From the NCBI GenBank assembly GCA_025890175.1, contig JANPYM010000003.1:1089795-1153794 (forward strand): 64,000 nucleotides of DNA, read 5' to 3'. This document shows positions 43,941 to 56,472 of this stretch, piece after piece. The stretch's first letter is position 1, and the number at the start of each line of letters is the position of its first letter. The position numbers and the translations under genes are program-made. Source of the stretch: Ciborinia camelliae. Taxonomy: Eukaryota > Ascomycota > Leotiomycetes > Helotiales > Sclerotiniaceae. The notes below the pieces were generated by a model that saw only the letters and a list, made by a program, of their open reading frames with translations, was not told the DNA's origin and did no database searches.

Positions 43941-46861
43941 ATGCCTCAAAAGCGTAATGCACCCGGGGAACCAACTGGTTCAAGTGGTCCTCCTGCTAAG
44001 CAGGTCAAGTCAGAACAACATCCGGAAGAATTCTCAAAGGCAGTGAGAGGGAAATTACAACGTTCTATGAGAACTGGTCAAGCTTGCGACCGTTGTAAGG
44101 TTAGTAACCAATTTGAAAAGTTGCGCTGAATGTCAATGTTACGCTTTTCTTGTTTCTCTATTGTGCAAATTGACTAACGATGATTAAAATTGGGTGTAGG
44201 TTCGTAAGATACGATGCGATGGATTACCAGGTGGCTGTTCGCCATGTTTACAGAATAATACGGAATGTCGAACCACGGACAGAATAACTGGTCGTGCTAC
44301 ATCGCGGGGTTATGTTGAAGGAATTGAGCAACAAAATCGGGATCTGCAACATCGAATTCAGGAATTGGAGCATCGACTGATGCAGAGTGGCGCTGATGTT
44401 AAACCTACGAGTGTATATCACGATTCAGGACCTGAACAATATGGATATGGCCAACCTTCAAATGGTATGCAACAAACATGGAGTTCGGCAGGTCCAGCAT
44501 ATACTTCACCCACTACAACCACCGTAAACAATGGCCAACATCAAGAGACCAATATGTTTCGCGCTCTGCCTGCCTATCGAGCTGGATGTATGGGCGATAA
44601 TTACCTTGGGGTATCACCTGGAAGTTCTCATCTAAGCGCAATCAAAGGTACTGCCTTGTCGATTCTAGGTATGGAGATTGATATTGCAGATTTTCGTTCC
44701 ACGGATATGGATGAGCCGGATTCTTCGGTTTTTCACCCTGAACTTTACAACAAATCATACCAGTCTTTTCTTCAATCGGCATGGAATGTGAATCCAAGAA
44801 TTGAAAAGGTTGATTTGCCACCACGTTCAGATGGTATCACCTATGCACAATGGTATTTTCGCGTTATAAACCCGTACTGTCCTATACTTCATAGAGGGAC
44901 TTTCATGAGATTGGTATGTGCATTCTCCTCCACGGTATTTTCTCTCACTGACGATATAGTTAATTCGCATGTATGATGATCCTAACTTTCGCCCCACTAC
45001 CGCCGAGAACGTCACTGTTCATATGCTTTTCGCAATCATGTTCTTCCAGTATGCAACAAGAAATTCGGAAGATACGGAACAACAAAGCACTCTCAACTCT
45101 CAGTCCAATATGCACTACCATTACTGTCTTGGCATGTTCTATCAACTGGCGTGCAGTCACACTGTACAAGATGTCCAAGCTCTGGCCCTAATCTGTATGC
45201 ATCTTCGAAACTTTCCTAAGCCGGGCGCAAGTTGGAAGCTTGCACGAATGGCAATGACCCTTGCTATTGAACTTGGTCTCCACCGATCGATTAAGAGATG
45301 GGCACCTGATTCGAACACGCTCAGCGAGCTTGACATTGAAATGCGTAGAAGAACGTTTTGGGTCATCCTTACTGTCAACGTTACTCTTAGTGGAAAGTTG
45401 GGTCGTCCAATGCCTCTTCGAAATGAAGATTATGATGTCGAAATTCCCTCACCCATCGACGATGATTACGTTCCCGGCGAGGGTGTGGAGTCACCCCATC
45501 CCATTAAATGTAACCATGAAATTGGAATCCAAGCTTTCCGGATTATACCATGTTATCTGGAACTGTACGCGACCATATATTCCATTTCTCGTCGGCCGGA
45601 AACCTACGTCGCAACTGTCAACAGATTGGAAGCAAAGGTCCGTGCTTGGAAGGAAGAGTTGCCTTTGGAACTTGTCAATGGAGAGTTGGGACATAATGAA
45701 CAAGAAGGACGAGTATTCGCCCTCTATGCTCAATCTTGGGCTCAAGAATTCCGCCTTCTTCTTCGTCATCCATCCGTTTCTATGACGACAGACCCTGATT
45801 TCAATGCAGAGAGCATGAGAATATGCGTAGAATCATCTCGCCAAATGCTAGGAGTTGTTCGTCAATTGCATAAGTATAAGAGTCTTGATACGACTTGGTA
45901 CAATACATCGGTCTATGTTATGGCACTTACAACCACACTTTTTGCCCAATGGGAGAAACGTGGCAGGACATCGACAGCTGACTTGGCTGCGTTGAGAGAG
46001 GAAATGGATATATGGTTGGAAATCATGGGAGATATAGGCTCGCTGCTTGGTAAGTACCATCTAATTGATTTTCACTCAACGTTGCTAATTGATTCAGGTT
46101 CTGGAACACGACTTCAAGAAGCTGTCCGTGTTGTAACTGACGGGACACTCGGTTTGCTAAGCCGAAACTTACCGGCCAAGAATGATGAAAGCTATGTTTC
46201 CACCAATAATGCCCAAGAAGAGGTTAGACCATCAGATCAAAATCCGAATACAAATGCAAACAATGGCTACCCAGTAGCGCCCCAGAACTACAATTACAAT
46301 GAAGCTCCCTCTGGCAGTGGAAGTGCACCTGCAGCTAGCTATACACCTTCCGAGGGCCAAATGACTCATCAACAAACACCATATCCTGCGGCAACTCAAT
46401 ATTCGCCATATCTTGAGGCAGCTCCGAACACTTCGGATTTAACATACGCTCAACAGGAGAATCAAAACTATGCAGGCTATTCGGCTCCAAGCACAGAATC
46501 CGTTGAAGCGCCGTTGATTGCTGCTTTGGCTGCTCAAGCATCTCAGGTCGCCCCTAGTACATGGCATAGGCCTTCAATCCAAGTTAACACGGCACCCACA
46601 CAAGCATGGCAACATTGGACTTCTACCATCACAGGTAATCTCGAGCCCCAGGAATGTTATTCTGCAAGTGCTTTAATGCAACTGGGGGGAAGAGATATGA
46701 GCAGCGGTGATACGACACAACTAAATACATCGATGGGTGAGGTTCAAAATGGATCTGTTGGTGAACAAGGACATCTGGGTGGACAAGTCTCGGGCGCAAT
46801 CCCTGGTGCTACATGGCCTCTTAATCTTTTCGATATTGGTCCAAATTCTACGAATGGTTGA
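43941..46861 (+). CDS. Zn2Cys6 transcription factor
   Basis: Exons 43941-44099, 44200-44913, 44960-46049 and 46098-46861 give 908 residues. The binuclear zinc cluster has six Cys at 49, 52, 59, 66, 69 and 76, with core CDRCKVRKIRCDG; the first intron cuts it after CDRCK. A short coiled-coil dimerisation segment follows (QQNRDLQHRIQELEHRL). The middle homology region (fungal-specific transcription factor domain) includes YFRVINPYCPILHRGTF, SWKLARMAMTLAIELGLHR and MRRRTFWVILTVN. The C-terminal third is rich in Gln, Asn, Pro and Tyr, as in activation domains. Introns are 100, 46 and 48 nt. The last one (GTAAGT...TTCAG with a CTAAT branch site) is a multiple of three and stop-free, so both spliced and retained forms stay in frame. 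The ATG at 43941 is preferred; an in-frame ATG at 43668 would add 91 residues. The target genes are unknown. Confidence 0.87.
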
Positions 46862-47993
46862 TTCTTTTTTTTTTTTTTTTTTTCTCTGTTCGCTTTTGGG
46901 ATCTGATCATTGTGGGTCTGATATGGCAATGGAGCTCCTCGGATAGAAAAGCATGGTGCAATGGTATATTGTTATTTTGCCTGGAGTTTCTAAGGGGTTT
47001 TTGAAAAACAATTTCGGTACTGTAGAGTGTATATTGGTTGGTAGTTCTGGATCGGCTTGCTTTTGAACCTGGGATGGGAGGTTCTTGTACGAGTATTATA
47101 AGATGAGAGGGAAACGAAGAGAGATCGGGGGGAATGGACTCAAATAAGAGTTAACGAAGCATGATAATTCTTTTTTCTGAATGATTGATTGAATTCAAAT
47201 TTGAGTATTCTTGTATTTGTTCCCGTCTGGATTGATTGAGGTGAGGGGCTATTGATGGATGGTTGAAGTTGAATGAAATTGAATGAATGGAATGAGAAGA
47301 TTGAATTAAAATGTATCCCCAGACTTGACTTTTCGACTTGAATTTTCATTAATATATCACTTTATATGAATTATTAAAATTCAAGTGAGGTTACAAAATA
47401 CTATCTAGATAGGTAGGTAAAAGAGGTAGCTGAAGGTAATAAATAATAAATACATTTAAATATCTAGGTACAGCCTTGCATTAATAAGGGTTTCATTGGG
47501 TAGGGACACGCTAATACCGGTACCTAAATAATTTATGCAAGGCGAGCGTGCTTATTAATGTGGGTCTTTCCTTTCCTTCCCTTCCGTTGACGGGCCAACC
47601 ATGTTTTTCTCCAATGAAAATCAAAGTCTTGTGAACAACGCAAACACTTTACTAGCTTGAGGTAATCTGCATTTACCTATACTTTATTTCTTGAATGAGC
47701 AACAAATTCGACAAATAATACCTACAGTACTACTTCATTCCTTCCATTTTGTTTTCCAGAAATACAATACTAATTGGAGAACCAGTCCGATATTATAATC
47801 TTTCATTTGACTTTGACTTTGAATTTGAATTTAATTCTTTAATCCTTTTTTCATTATTCAAGTCAATCTTGTACAATTGTATTCACTGCTCGTTTGGCGG
47901 TCTGTTTACTGTTTACATTTTACATTTTACATTTTACATCACATTCAGCTGCACAACAATACTTCTTAGAAGAACACGATTGAGACCGATAAG
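46862..47993. other. Intergenic, no gene seen
   Basis: Contains the 3' flank of the transcription factor with a run of 19 T at about 46865-46883, AT-rich DNA with CTAGGTA-like words near 47400-47470, and the promoter of the kinesin gene. ACATTTT is repeated in tandem around 47914-47937. Confidence 0.55.
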
Positions 47994-50900
47994 ATGGCGT
48001 CAGGCGCGTCTTCAATCTCGGTCACTGGTATGGGTGTTCATGATATCCAATTCGGGGCCCATTTACTAACAATTGATAGTTCGTGTTCGTCCTTTTACTA
48101 TTCAAGAAGCCGCGCAAATGTTCGTACCTACCACTCAGCTCACACACCCCCATGGCATTGCACCTCGAACGACTGCTTACATACTATAGTACAAAAACCG
48201 ATGATGGCATATCATTCTTGGGGGAGGGTTCATTGGCAGGAGCACCTACTCCGAAGCTTGGTGGAAAAGGGATTCATCCTGTCATAAAGGTGATTGATGA
48301 TAGATGCCTGTAAGTATTACGGAACAACTGACTTTTGCAAATCTAACAATGGCAGTGTATTCGATCCGCCACAGGACAATCCTATAACTCGATTTCAGAC
48401 GAAAGTAGTATCGAATATGGGCAAAAGAGTAAAGGATCAAACATTCGCATTCGACCGCGTCTTTGACGATAATACAACACAAGGAGATGTCTATGAATCG
48501 ACAACTAGAGGGCTGTTGGACAATGTACTTGATGGGTACAATGCTACAGTCTTCGCATACGGTGCCACTGGTTGTGGTAAGACCCATACGATTACAGGAA
48601 CAGCTCAGCAACCCGGAATCATTTTTTTGACTATGCAGGAACTTTTCGAGAAGATTAATGAGAGATCGGAAGAGAAGCAGACAGAAATTACATTATCTTA
48701 CCTGGAAATTTACAACGAGACAATTCGAGATCTTCTGGTCCCGGGGGGAAGTAAGGGGGGATTGATGTTGAGAGAGGATGCCAATCAAGCCGTGTCAGTT
48801 GCAGGATTATCGAGTCACAAGCCACAGGATGTTCAGGAAGTTATGGATATGATTGTCAAGGGGAACGAATATCGAACAATTTCACCAACCGCGGCCAACG
48901 CAACATCTTCTCGATCTCATGCCGTCCTCCAGATTAATGTTGCACAAAAAGATCGAAATGCATCAGTCAATGAACCACATACTATGGCGACTTTGAGCAT
49001 CATCGATTTGGCGGGTAGTGAACGTGCGAGCGCAACAAAGAATCGAGGTGAAAGATTGATCGAAGGTGCAAATATCAACAAGTCTCTTCTTGCTCTTGGT
49101 AGTTGCATCAATGCCCTTTGCGATCCACGAAAGAAGAACCACGTGCCATATCGAAACTCGAAATTGACAAGATTACTGAAATTCTCCCTGGGAGGAAATT
49201 GCAAGACTGTCATGATTGTATGTGTCAGTCCTTCGAGTGCTCATTTCGACGAAACCCAAAACACCTTGAGATACGCGAACCGAGCGAAGAACATTCAAAC
49301 CAAGGTTACGAGGAACGTTTTCAATGTCAACCGACACGTTAAGGATTTCTTGGTGAAGATTGATGAGCAGATGGCTATGATCAATGAGCTCAAGGCTCAA
49401 CAGAAAGATGCTGAGGGACTTGCATTCATAAAGTTCAAGAAGCAAGCGGAAAAGAGAGATATCATTGCGCGTGAGGGCGTGGCACGTATTCGAGCAGCAT
49501 TTGAAAACTCAGTGACCGAACGAAAAGAAAAGGTCAATCAAATGAAGAAACTTCGACAAATCGAACGTCGCATCAGCATTCTATCATCCTGGATTGCGAC
49601 ATTTGATAACATTTGCGATTCTCGTGACGATGAAGAAATGCCTCCTAATTTAACTTCCATGCGCAAGAGCGCTCAAGGTATTCTTCTCGAATTAGAGAAT
49701 AGTCGTCAACATTATCATCAACGATTGCACAAAATGAATTGGGAACGCGCGATCGATTCTGCATTGCAAAATAGTATTCGTCAACTTGTTGAAATTGATG
49801 GATGCGAGGAGGGCAGCGATATCGCATGCTTGACTCGAGAGACGGATCTCTTGAAAGCTAATGCTGCACGTGATTCATTCCAACATGTCTTGGACCAAGA
49901 AAAAGGTGTTGATGCGGGTGTTATGCAAGTGCTGCTCTCTGCCCAATTCGAAATCATGTCTTCGCTTAATGACATTCTTGGTATGACTGAAGAGGATGCA
50001 GTGCAACACGGCAAGAAGACCATTTCAAAACTTTTGGAGACATGTTCGACAGCCGCTGCTTCACTAGTGAAACCCGATGGATCCATGAAGATTACGGAGA
50101 AATTTGAGCCCACCAAACGAGGTACCCCCAAACGCAAGAAGCAAATCAACCTCTCTCTTGAAGGAGACTCACAATCACCAATTAAAATGCCTTCCCTCGC
50201 AGTGGCACCATCAATTCCATCTCCGATGAAATCCTCACCGAGGCGTCGCAAGATTGTAGTAGGTAAGAAAGGACTTTCTTTCACACCGAAAAAGACCTCC
50301 AAGCGAAGTGTCAGATGGCGAGATGATGACGATGCCGGAGCCTTGGCCGAATTCGAGAAAACACCCCAGAAGTTTGAATCCACTCCGGATTTATCCTTGG
50401 TTGAAGACACTCTACCCCTACCACCTTTACCATCATACCTAGGCGAGGTTTCAACTGACCCCCTTGGCTCATCACCTGTTCCAACGGCCCCACTAACATC
50501 CATTGATATCAAGCCCAAGAACAATCGATTCCAAGCAGGATTCCTGTCCAAAAAGCCCCACTCGGGATCACCTCCACCACCAACAATTACCAATCTCTCC
50601 CCAATGTCTTCGGATACCGAACATTCTCCATTGAGAACCCTGAAGAACGGTGCTTCTCCAAATAGATCACCACTCCACGAAATAGATGGAGTAACCGAGA
50701 CCGGAAACAACTCAGGAACCGAAGGCGAGAACTGGAAAGTAGCAAAGTCTGATGGTGTTAAGATTGGTCAAGCTCTCAAGAGAAATGGCAGTCTATCGAG
50801 GACCGGTCATGCGCATACAACTTCAGATGTCCTCCCAAGAACGAGAAGAGCGAGAAGTCCAACTGCGGCTCAACTGGCATCAAGTCCCACGAATGAAAAC

Positions 50901-51185
50901 CAGATGTTTACTGCTAGTCATGCGAGACGAATGGTGAGGAGTGATAAAGAGTCAAGTTTAAGCAGCATCCTCAGCCCACGAACAGCACCAATATTGAAGC
51001 ATGGTCATAGCAGACGCACAACGGTCGATTCGGGTAGATCTGTTAGTGCAAGCCATGGTCATGGAGCTCATGGTGGTAGCAGTGGGTCTCTTAGAGTAAC
51101 GGCTATTAATGGAGGGAGTATAGGAGCTGCTCCAAAACCGAGGGAAAGTGTTATGAATGCAATGGGAAAGGGCGGATGGAGATGA
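47994..51185 (+). CDS. kip3: Kinesin-8 motor protein (Kip3/KipB type)
   Basis: Exons 47994-48027, 48080-48119, 48190-48309 and 48356-51185 give 1007 residues. Kinesin-8 walks to microtubule plus ends and promotes their disassembly, controlling spindle length and nuclear position. The motor starts SVTVRVRPFT. The P-loop GATGCGKT is near residue 134, switch I is NATSSRSH and switch II is DLAGSE. NINKSLLALGSCINAL and VPYRNSKLTRLL complete the motor, and the neck follows AKNIQTKVTRNV, typical of kinesin-8. A coiled coil of basic/acidic heptads comes next (QMAMINELKAQQKDAEGLAF). The C-terminal 350 residues are Ser/Pro/Lys-rich and disordered, with several SP sites. The second intron (70 nt) uses the weaker donor GTTCGT; it is the only choice that restores EAAQ|ITKTDDG and the conserved FLGEGSLAG. 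The other introns are 52 and 46 nt. Confidence 0.94.
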
Positions 51186-52065
51186 GTGAGGAATAAGTGA
51201 TATTGTGATCCCAGGACTGGATGATTCATGTTCATGTTTTTATCACTTTTTTTCATTCTTCGCTCTTCCTCTTGCATTGGGCATTCATTAAAAGGCGTTA
51301 GTCTTGGTCTTGTCTTGATCTGGTTGGTTAGATTAGATGTCCAGTTGACTCTCTCCCTCGCGCGCTGTGCTTTTTCTTTATTTTGGAGCGAAACTTGAAG
51401 GGGTCCCTTGATTCATTCTGTAGCGAGCGCTTGCTTACTTTCTTGCATGCATTGGTATGGATGGATGGATGGATGGATGGCGTTTGGTGTTGGTGTTGTT
51501 TATGAATGAATGGAATGGAATGGAATGTCATAGAATGAGTGGATGGCGTTGAGTTTTCTACGTTCCTCCGTTCATTCGTTCAAAATCAAATACTTCAGAT
51601 GAATTCAAGTTTGTTCTGGGATTGAGTGATAGATGTAGATATGGATGGATGTTGTGGATGTTGGATTGATGAATGAATGGAGGTGTGGATTGAACGTTGT
51701 TTTTTGTATGTAAGTGTTTGTAGATTTAGAGGGAAGAGGGACGGAGGAAGGGGCGATGAGAAAGTTCAACTAATGAATCAAATATGCTGATATGATATGA
51801 TGATAAAATTCTCATGAAATTTTTTCTTTTGTGTGGTATGGTGTAATTATGATTTAATATAATATAATATTTTATATGAAAATTTATTATCGACTTGTTA
51901 ATTATTATATACTAAGAGTTTACAAAAAGTAGTAATATATTAAAAATAATCTATTCCACCACAAATCATTCTATTATGACATAATACTACAGCTTGATAT
52001 TGATAATATGGATAAATAAAATCATATTACTAAAGAAGTATCTAAAGCCCTATATTTATATCTCT
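51186..52065. other. Convergent 3' flanks with microsatellites
   Basis: The kinesin gene (+) and the next gene (-) end towards each other here. It contains ATGG repeats at 51457-51480, GGAAT-type repeats at about 51507-51527, scattered GGAT/GAATG words, and a very AT-rich stretch from about 51840 to 52060. Confidence 0.6.
51457..51480. repeat. ATGG tetranucleotide microsatellite
   Basis: Six tandem ATGG units read directly in the kinesin 3' flank, followed about 30 bp on by several GGAAT units. Confidence 0.88.
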
Positions 52066-55000
52066 TTATACACTGTGATCACTCGACCTTCTTAGGGCCA
52101 AATCAAACACAAAATGAACCTCCGTCACATCTGTCAGATCCACCGATGGATCTGCATATACAGTCCAGGCCCCCAAAGGCGATTGTAGGGAAAATTTCTC
52201 CGCAACGCCCAGATTCGGCAATGCCAGCTCAAACCGATCGCCCTCCTCCAAAGAGGTCACCATCTCATACGCAATGGCATCATCCGCGCCCATGTCGGCA
52301 TTCTTCCGATGCTCTTCCGACTTGTGCGCCGGATACCATATCTTACGACCAGCCGGGGATCCGACCTCGGATGCCTTCAGGATCTTATAATTGCAGTCGA
52401 AAGTATTGCTCGGCATGGAATACTCATGCAGTTTGGCTTGCTCGTCTAGGTATCTGAAGTGTCCCGAGCTCTCGAGGGTCAGTCTAATCGTCTTATCGGC
52501 GTCGGCTGAACCACGTGCCTCAGGGGGTAGCTTGTTGATATCCACACGAGCACCGAATAGATAGACCTGAATGCCTTTCAGACGAATATCGAACCATTTT
52601 GGGTTGAAGCCGTATTTGACGGCCTTTTCCCATGTGAGGTCGATCAGCATCTGTCGGTTCTTGACCAGAGCAGAGAGTTTTTCGGCTTGATGCTCGGCGG
52701 TAAGGGAGATGGATATAGATTCTTTGATGCGGGGGTGATCTTTGATACGGTTCCACCAGGCTTTCTGATCGATTTCGAGGCATTGTTCGTAATTAATCTT
52801 GAGAATGTCGGCTTTGAGGTTGCCAAAGGTCTGCATGGTGTTGGATTTTACCCAAGATTCGTAGAAGGTCGTTGGCCCAAGCGTTGCACAATTAAAGGCG
52901 CGCCAAAACTCGTAAAGAGAGCGGAAGGTTTCCTGCGAGACGCTAGATAGAGCGGACTTAAGGAACTCGGCTGCGAGCCTTACATGGTCATCTGAGACGG
53001 ATGGGAGGCCGCCTTCGAAGATCCCGAGACTCTCGTTGCCATCAACAATCTCAAGTCGGAGCTTTGCTAGGCGCACACTGCTCAGGTTATATTTCTGTAG
53101 GATATCACTGCGGTCGCTGATGGCATCGACGAAGGCGGCGAAGGCAGCCTTTCCAGCCTGAGTTTCGGGTCCGCTGAGCTTACCCAGACGCTCATCACAC
53201 ATTCTGTCAAACCTTTCTTTTTCTACGGCGATTCGCTTCACAACTTTTGCTGGGGAATCTTCCATTTTCTTGATGTTTTCACCGAGATCTTTCGCGAGTA
53301 CATCGCCACCTTGTGACAAAACCGACATTTGCTTCAGCAAAATTTCTTTGTCTATCTTGGCACCTGAGTCCGTAACAACGGTAGTCAAACTGTCACTGGA
53401 AGCCTCGTATGCTTCAGCACCAACGCTGAGGACGGCTCCCTCGATTGCAAAAGGTGCCTAGGTAATGATCATCTGTGGTCAACTTCCTTTCCTTCACGAC
53501 TGAATAAAAACAACAGAGAAAACTTTGAACATCAAAGCGGGATTAGGAAGAACTCACAGTAGCAGGGTGGCAGAACATGAGAGCAACTGCAAGTGCCTGG
53601 ATCACTTTGAGCCAACTCACGTCGCAGTGCATTGCATTTTGGATCTTGTCTTCCAAGTTCCGTGTCGCATCTAACAGTATCTTGTGCGCGGTGTTTACTT
53701 TTTCACCAGCAGTCAACACTTTGTCATGAAGATCATTGTGTTCCTTCAACTCTTCACCCCACTTCAAATGAGCATTGGCGACCTTCTTCTTCATCTCGTG
53801 AATCTTAGACCCTAACTCATCCCGAGCTCGTGTGCTTCCTTCAACAGCAGTCATGGCCGATGAAAATGCTTTCTCAACCGAACCATACAGGTTCATGATC
53901 GAATTGATATTCGGTGTGCCTATACGTGGATTGGACACGTGGGAATGGGTGAATCCATAAATGTCAGCACCTCCTCCCCTGCTGCGAATGAAAACGTCAA
54001 GTTTTTGCTTTATGACTTTGTTGGTGGTAGCATTTGCGTTCACCACAGCAAAAACCCAGTTATACACTTCGTAGTAATCCTTGCGGGCATTGAGAATCAT
54101 AATATCGCTTTCTGATCCTTGGAAATTCTTCGGATCAACTGGTTGCGACGTCTCTGCGGGCAAATACTTCTGGCTACTGAAGATGTTGTGAGCATCAAAG
54201 TATATGCGGTTAATCAGAGAATATAAGAAGAAGGTATCTCTTGCGAAGCTGGTCTCATATGTTTTGGTTAGGTAGTCGAATACAGTAGCACCATTTGAGC
54301 CTTCTGCTGAAGCCATATTCTTGTCGCCATCGCTACCAGCAGACCCAGTCTGAGGATTGAGATTGCCAGCGTGCCAATATGCAGCACACTCCTGAACTTG
54401 ACTGGGTGTATCGGTAATCGAACTACTTGCTAAGTAAAAGATGATTATATCGGGTTTGTTCGAAGAGGTCCCGCCGCCGCCACCTTCGCCCGGATCCCCA
54501 GGTGTCCCAACCACGCCCTTCCGAGCCTGGAGATCGAAAATCGCCTCCATTCCCTGACGATCTTTCTCGGGGGTTCCAGCGTTACATATTTTTATGAATC
54601 CGCCATTCCCCCCGGTACCACCAGCACCTCCATTTCCTCCTTTCCCACCATTGCCGCCAGAGTAAACTTCTTTATACCATTCTGGTTTCCGTTTAAGCAT
54701 GTTTGTATTATCAGCTTCTCTGTCGTAATCAAATACTGCTCCATTCCCTCCAGAGCCACCCTTACCACCTTTGCCGCCATTGCCTCCTTGTCCGCCATTT
54801 GCAAAAATCTTGAAGCACGATTTACCCTTGTTAATAGGTGCATCAATGACCTTGAAGCTCAGCTCAAACTTGCCGCCCACCTGGCCCTGGACACCATCGA
54901 CACCATGTTTCCCATCCACACCGTTCCGGCCTGAATGACTGGGCTTCTTGTCGTCCATACGTAGGGTCTTCTTTGTGAATTGATGAAAAACCTTTATCGT

Positions 55001-55435
55001 TTCCTCTTCATAGTACTCAAAACTCGTTGTTCCAACTTCCCCGTTGCCGCCATCAGCACCGTTGGCCCCCACTGATTTATCGACCGGAAGGCCAGGGCCA
55101 GATACGTCGATCTCGACTGGCTGATCATCTCGGGGAATGAATATGAGCTTGCGGCACCGAATGGTAACATCATGGCCAGTGAAGTAATATTTGAAATTTC
55201 CGACAAAGACTAATTCATCCGCCACCACGACAATCTTTTTGGGCACGCTCCCACCCCGGGCTACATCGAAAAGGAATGTGTCTGTGGGGAGAAACTGTCT
55301 GATGATATCGTCGTGGGATTTATCGGGTCGTATGAAGGCATAGCGATAAGCGACATAGTAAATCGTCTCGTCAGTGGTGCTCGTTGTGGTGAAAAGTCCA
55401 CCAGCATCGACACTGGGAACTGTCTCAGAGGGCAT
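52066..55435 (-). CDS. Large glycine-rich (collagen/PGRS-like) protein with coil-hydrophobic-coil core
   Basis: Exons 55435-53558 and 53457-52066 give 1089 residues. The intron is 100 nt (GTGAGT...CTAG, phase 0). The N-terminal ~115 residues are beta-rich (IYYVAYRYAFIR, VVVADELVFVGNFKYYFTG). Then come five blocks of glycine repeats at about 122-135, 169-188, 213-232, 260-279 and 306-322, mostly GGNGG/GGKGG/GGAGG units. After a mixed domain, helices rich in Lys, Glu and Ala run from about 518 to 605. They lead into a hydrophobic stretch (608-640, VIQALAVALMF then, after the intron, IEGAVLSVGAEAYE) and another charged helix (KEILLKQMSVLSQGGDVLAKD). The rest (DLTWEKAVKYGFNPKWFDIR, FELALPNLGVAEKF) looks like a beta domain. 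There is no signal peptide. I do not recognise the family. Coil-hydrophobic-coil order occurs in some membrane-inserting proteins, but this is only suggestive. The ATG at 55435 is the first in frame. Confidence 0.8.
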
Positions 55436-56472
55436 AATGCAGAGTGCGATGCTCTTTCTCTCCAATAATTTTATCTTATCGGTCTCAGGTATCTTTGTGG
55501 CCCAGCGTCTCTATGGTCAGGTGAGACAGGGAGAGAAAGAATAAGAAGGATCTGGGATGAAATCTGTGCCGTTGTCTTCGGATTGTTGCGTTTAGGTTAT
55601 GTTTGATGTAAAGAATCAACTGAGTTGGCCGAATTGTGGAGTAACCTGGCGTTTTCCAGTGAAATGCAGAACGCTTTCAGTCTCTTGTTCGTTCAAAATC
55701 AATGGCATGATGATAATTGGTAGGTATTTATACTAGAACTTGTGATCTTACCCCACGACTCAACAATAAACAAGTAACCCCTATTCAAAGCTCGGATGGG
55801 ACGCAAGCTCCTAATATTTTACCCCACTTATCTCCCTGTCCACTGGTTTGTGCATACGTACCTTGAGAGCAGTTATTATGGAATCGGATATACCGAGTTG
55901 GTTCTAGATTTTCAGCTATCCCCTCAGTGGAGTTTGTGAGGCTCAGCTGAATACCCTTCAAAGTGCTGCGGCATGCGGTCCAGCTGAACGTCCCCTAAAC
56001 GGCTAAGCTTCAGGATACTAAACCCAAACAATCCATGAATGAGTGGGGACCTGCTAAGATCATTCAGAAACGGCCAAGCGCTAAGGAAACCAAAGCCAAA
56101 ATAATTCGCAGAGAGGAAGACTACGACTTTTCGCTGCAGGGTCCCAATTTGTGACGGGAATATTGGTTTTTGGAGACAAAAATCGCAACACTAGAAGTGT
56201 ATTGAGTAGTGTTCCGATATACGACGTGTCCTCGGCTGCTGTCTCTAGCCCAGCTGAAAATGAACCACGGAAAAGGGTGATGGGTTCGTTTGATCTGTTC
56301 AAGCTGTTCATCAAGCGTACCGTATCATGGGTGAAATGGGTTATAAGAACCTACGGCTCGAAGGAATCCTCATTCTATCTCATCAAACGCCCCAATCTCA
56401 GCTCTTGAATTTCCGAGTTTTTTGCCTTTTCCTCTCGAGTTTTCTACCGCCCAAAACTACCTAATCTATATC
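55436..56472. promoter_or_regulatory. Divergent promoter of the glycine-rich / coiled-coil gene pair
   Basis: About 1 kb between two opposite start codons. Both genes must be controlled from here, although no specific site is recognised. A short frame at 56151-56408 has no support and overlaps the likely leader of the + gene. Confidence 0.5.

Noticed and set aside
43941..46861. Assignment of the Zn2Cys6 factor to a named regulator such as XlnR or ClrB
   Set aside because: The zinc-cluster sequence does not match my recall of those proteins, and nothing else in the window supports a target pathway.
49781..50710. A 309-codon frame on - within the kinesin gene
   Set aside because: Antisense shadow of the Ser/Pro-rich kinesin tail, with no domain or start context of its own.
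52066..55435. Naming the glycine-rich protein a pore-forming toxin
   Set aside because: Only the coil-hydrophobic-coil order suggests it. No family motif or secretion signal is seen, so it stays a hypothesis.
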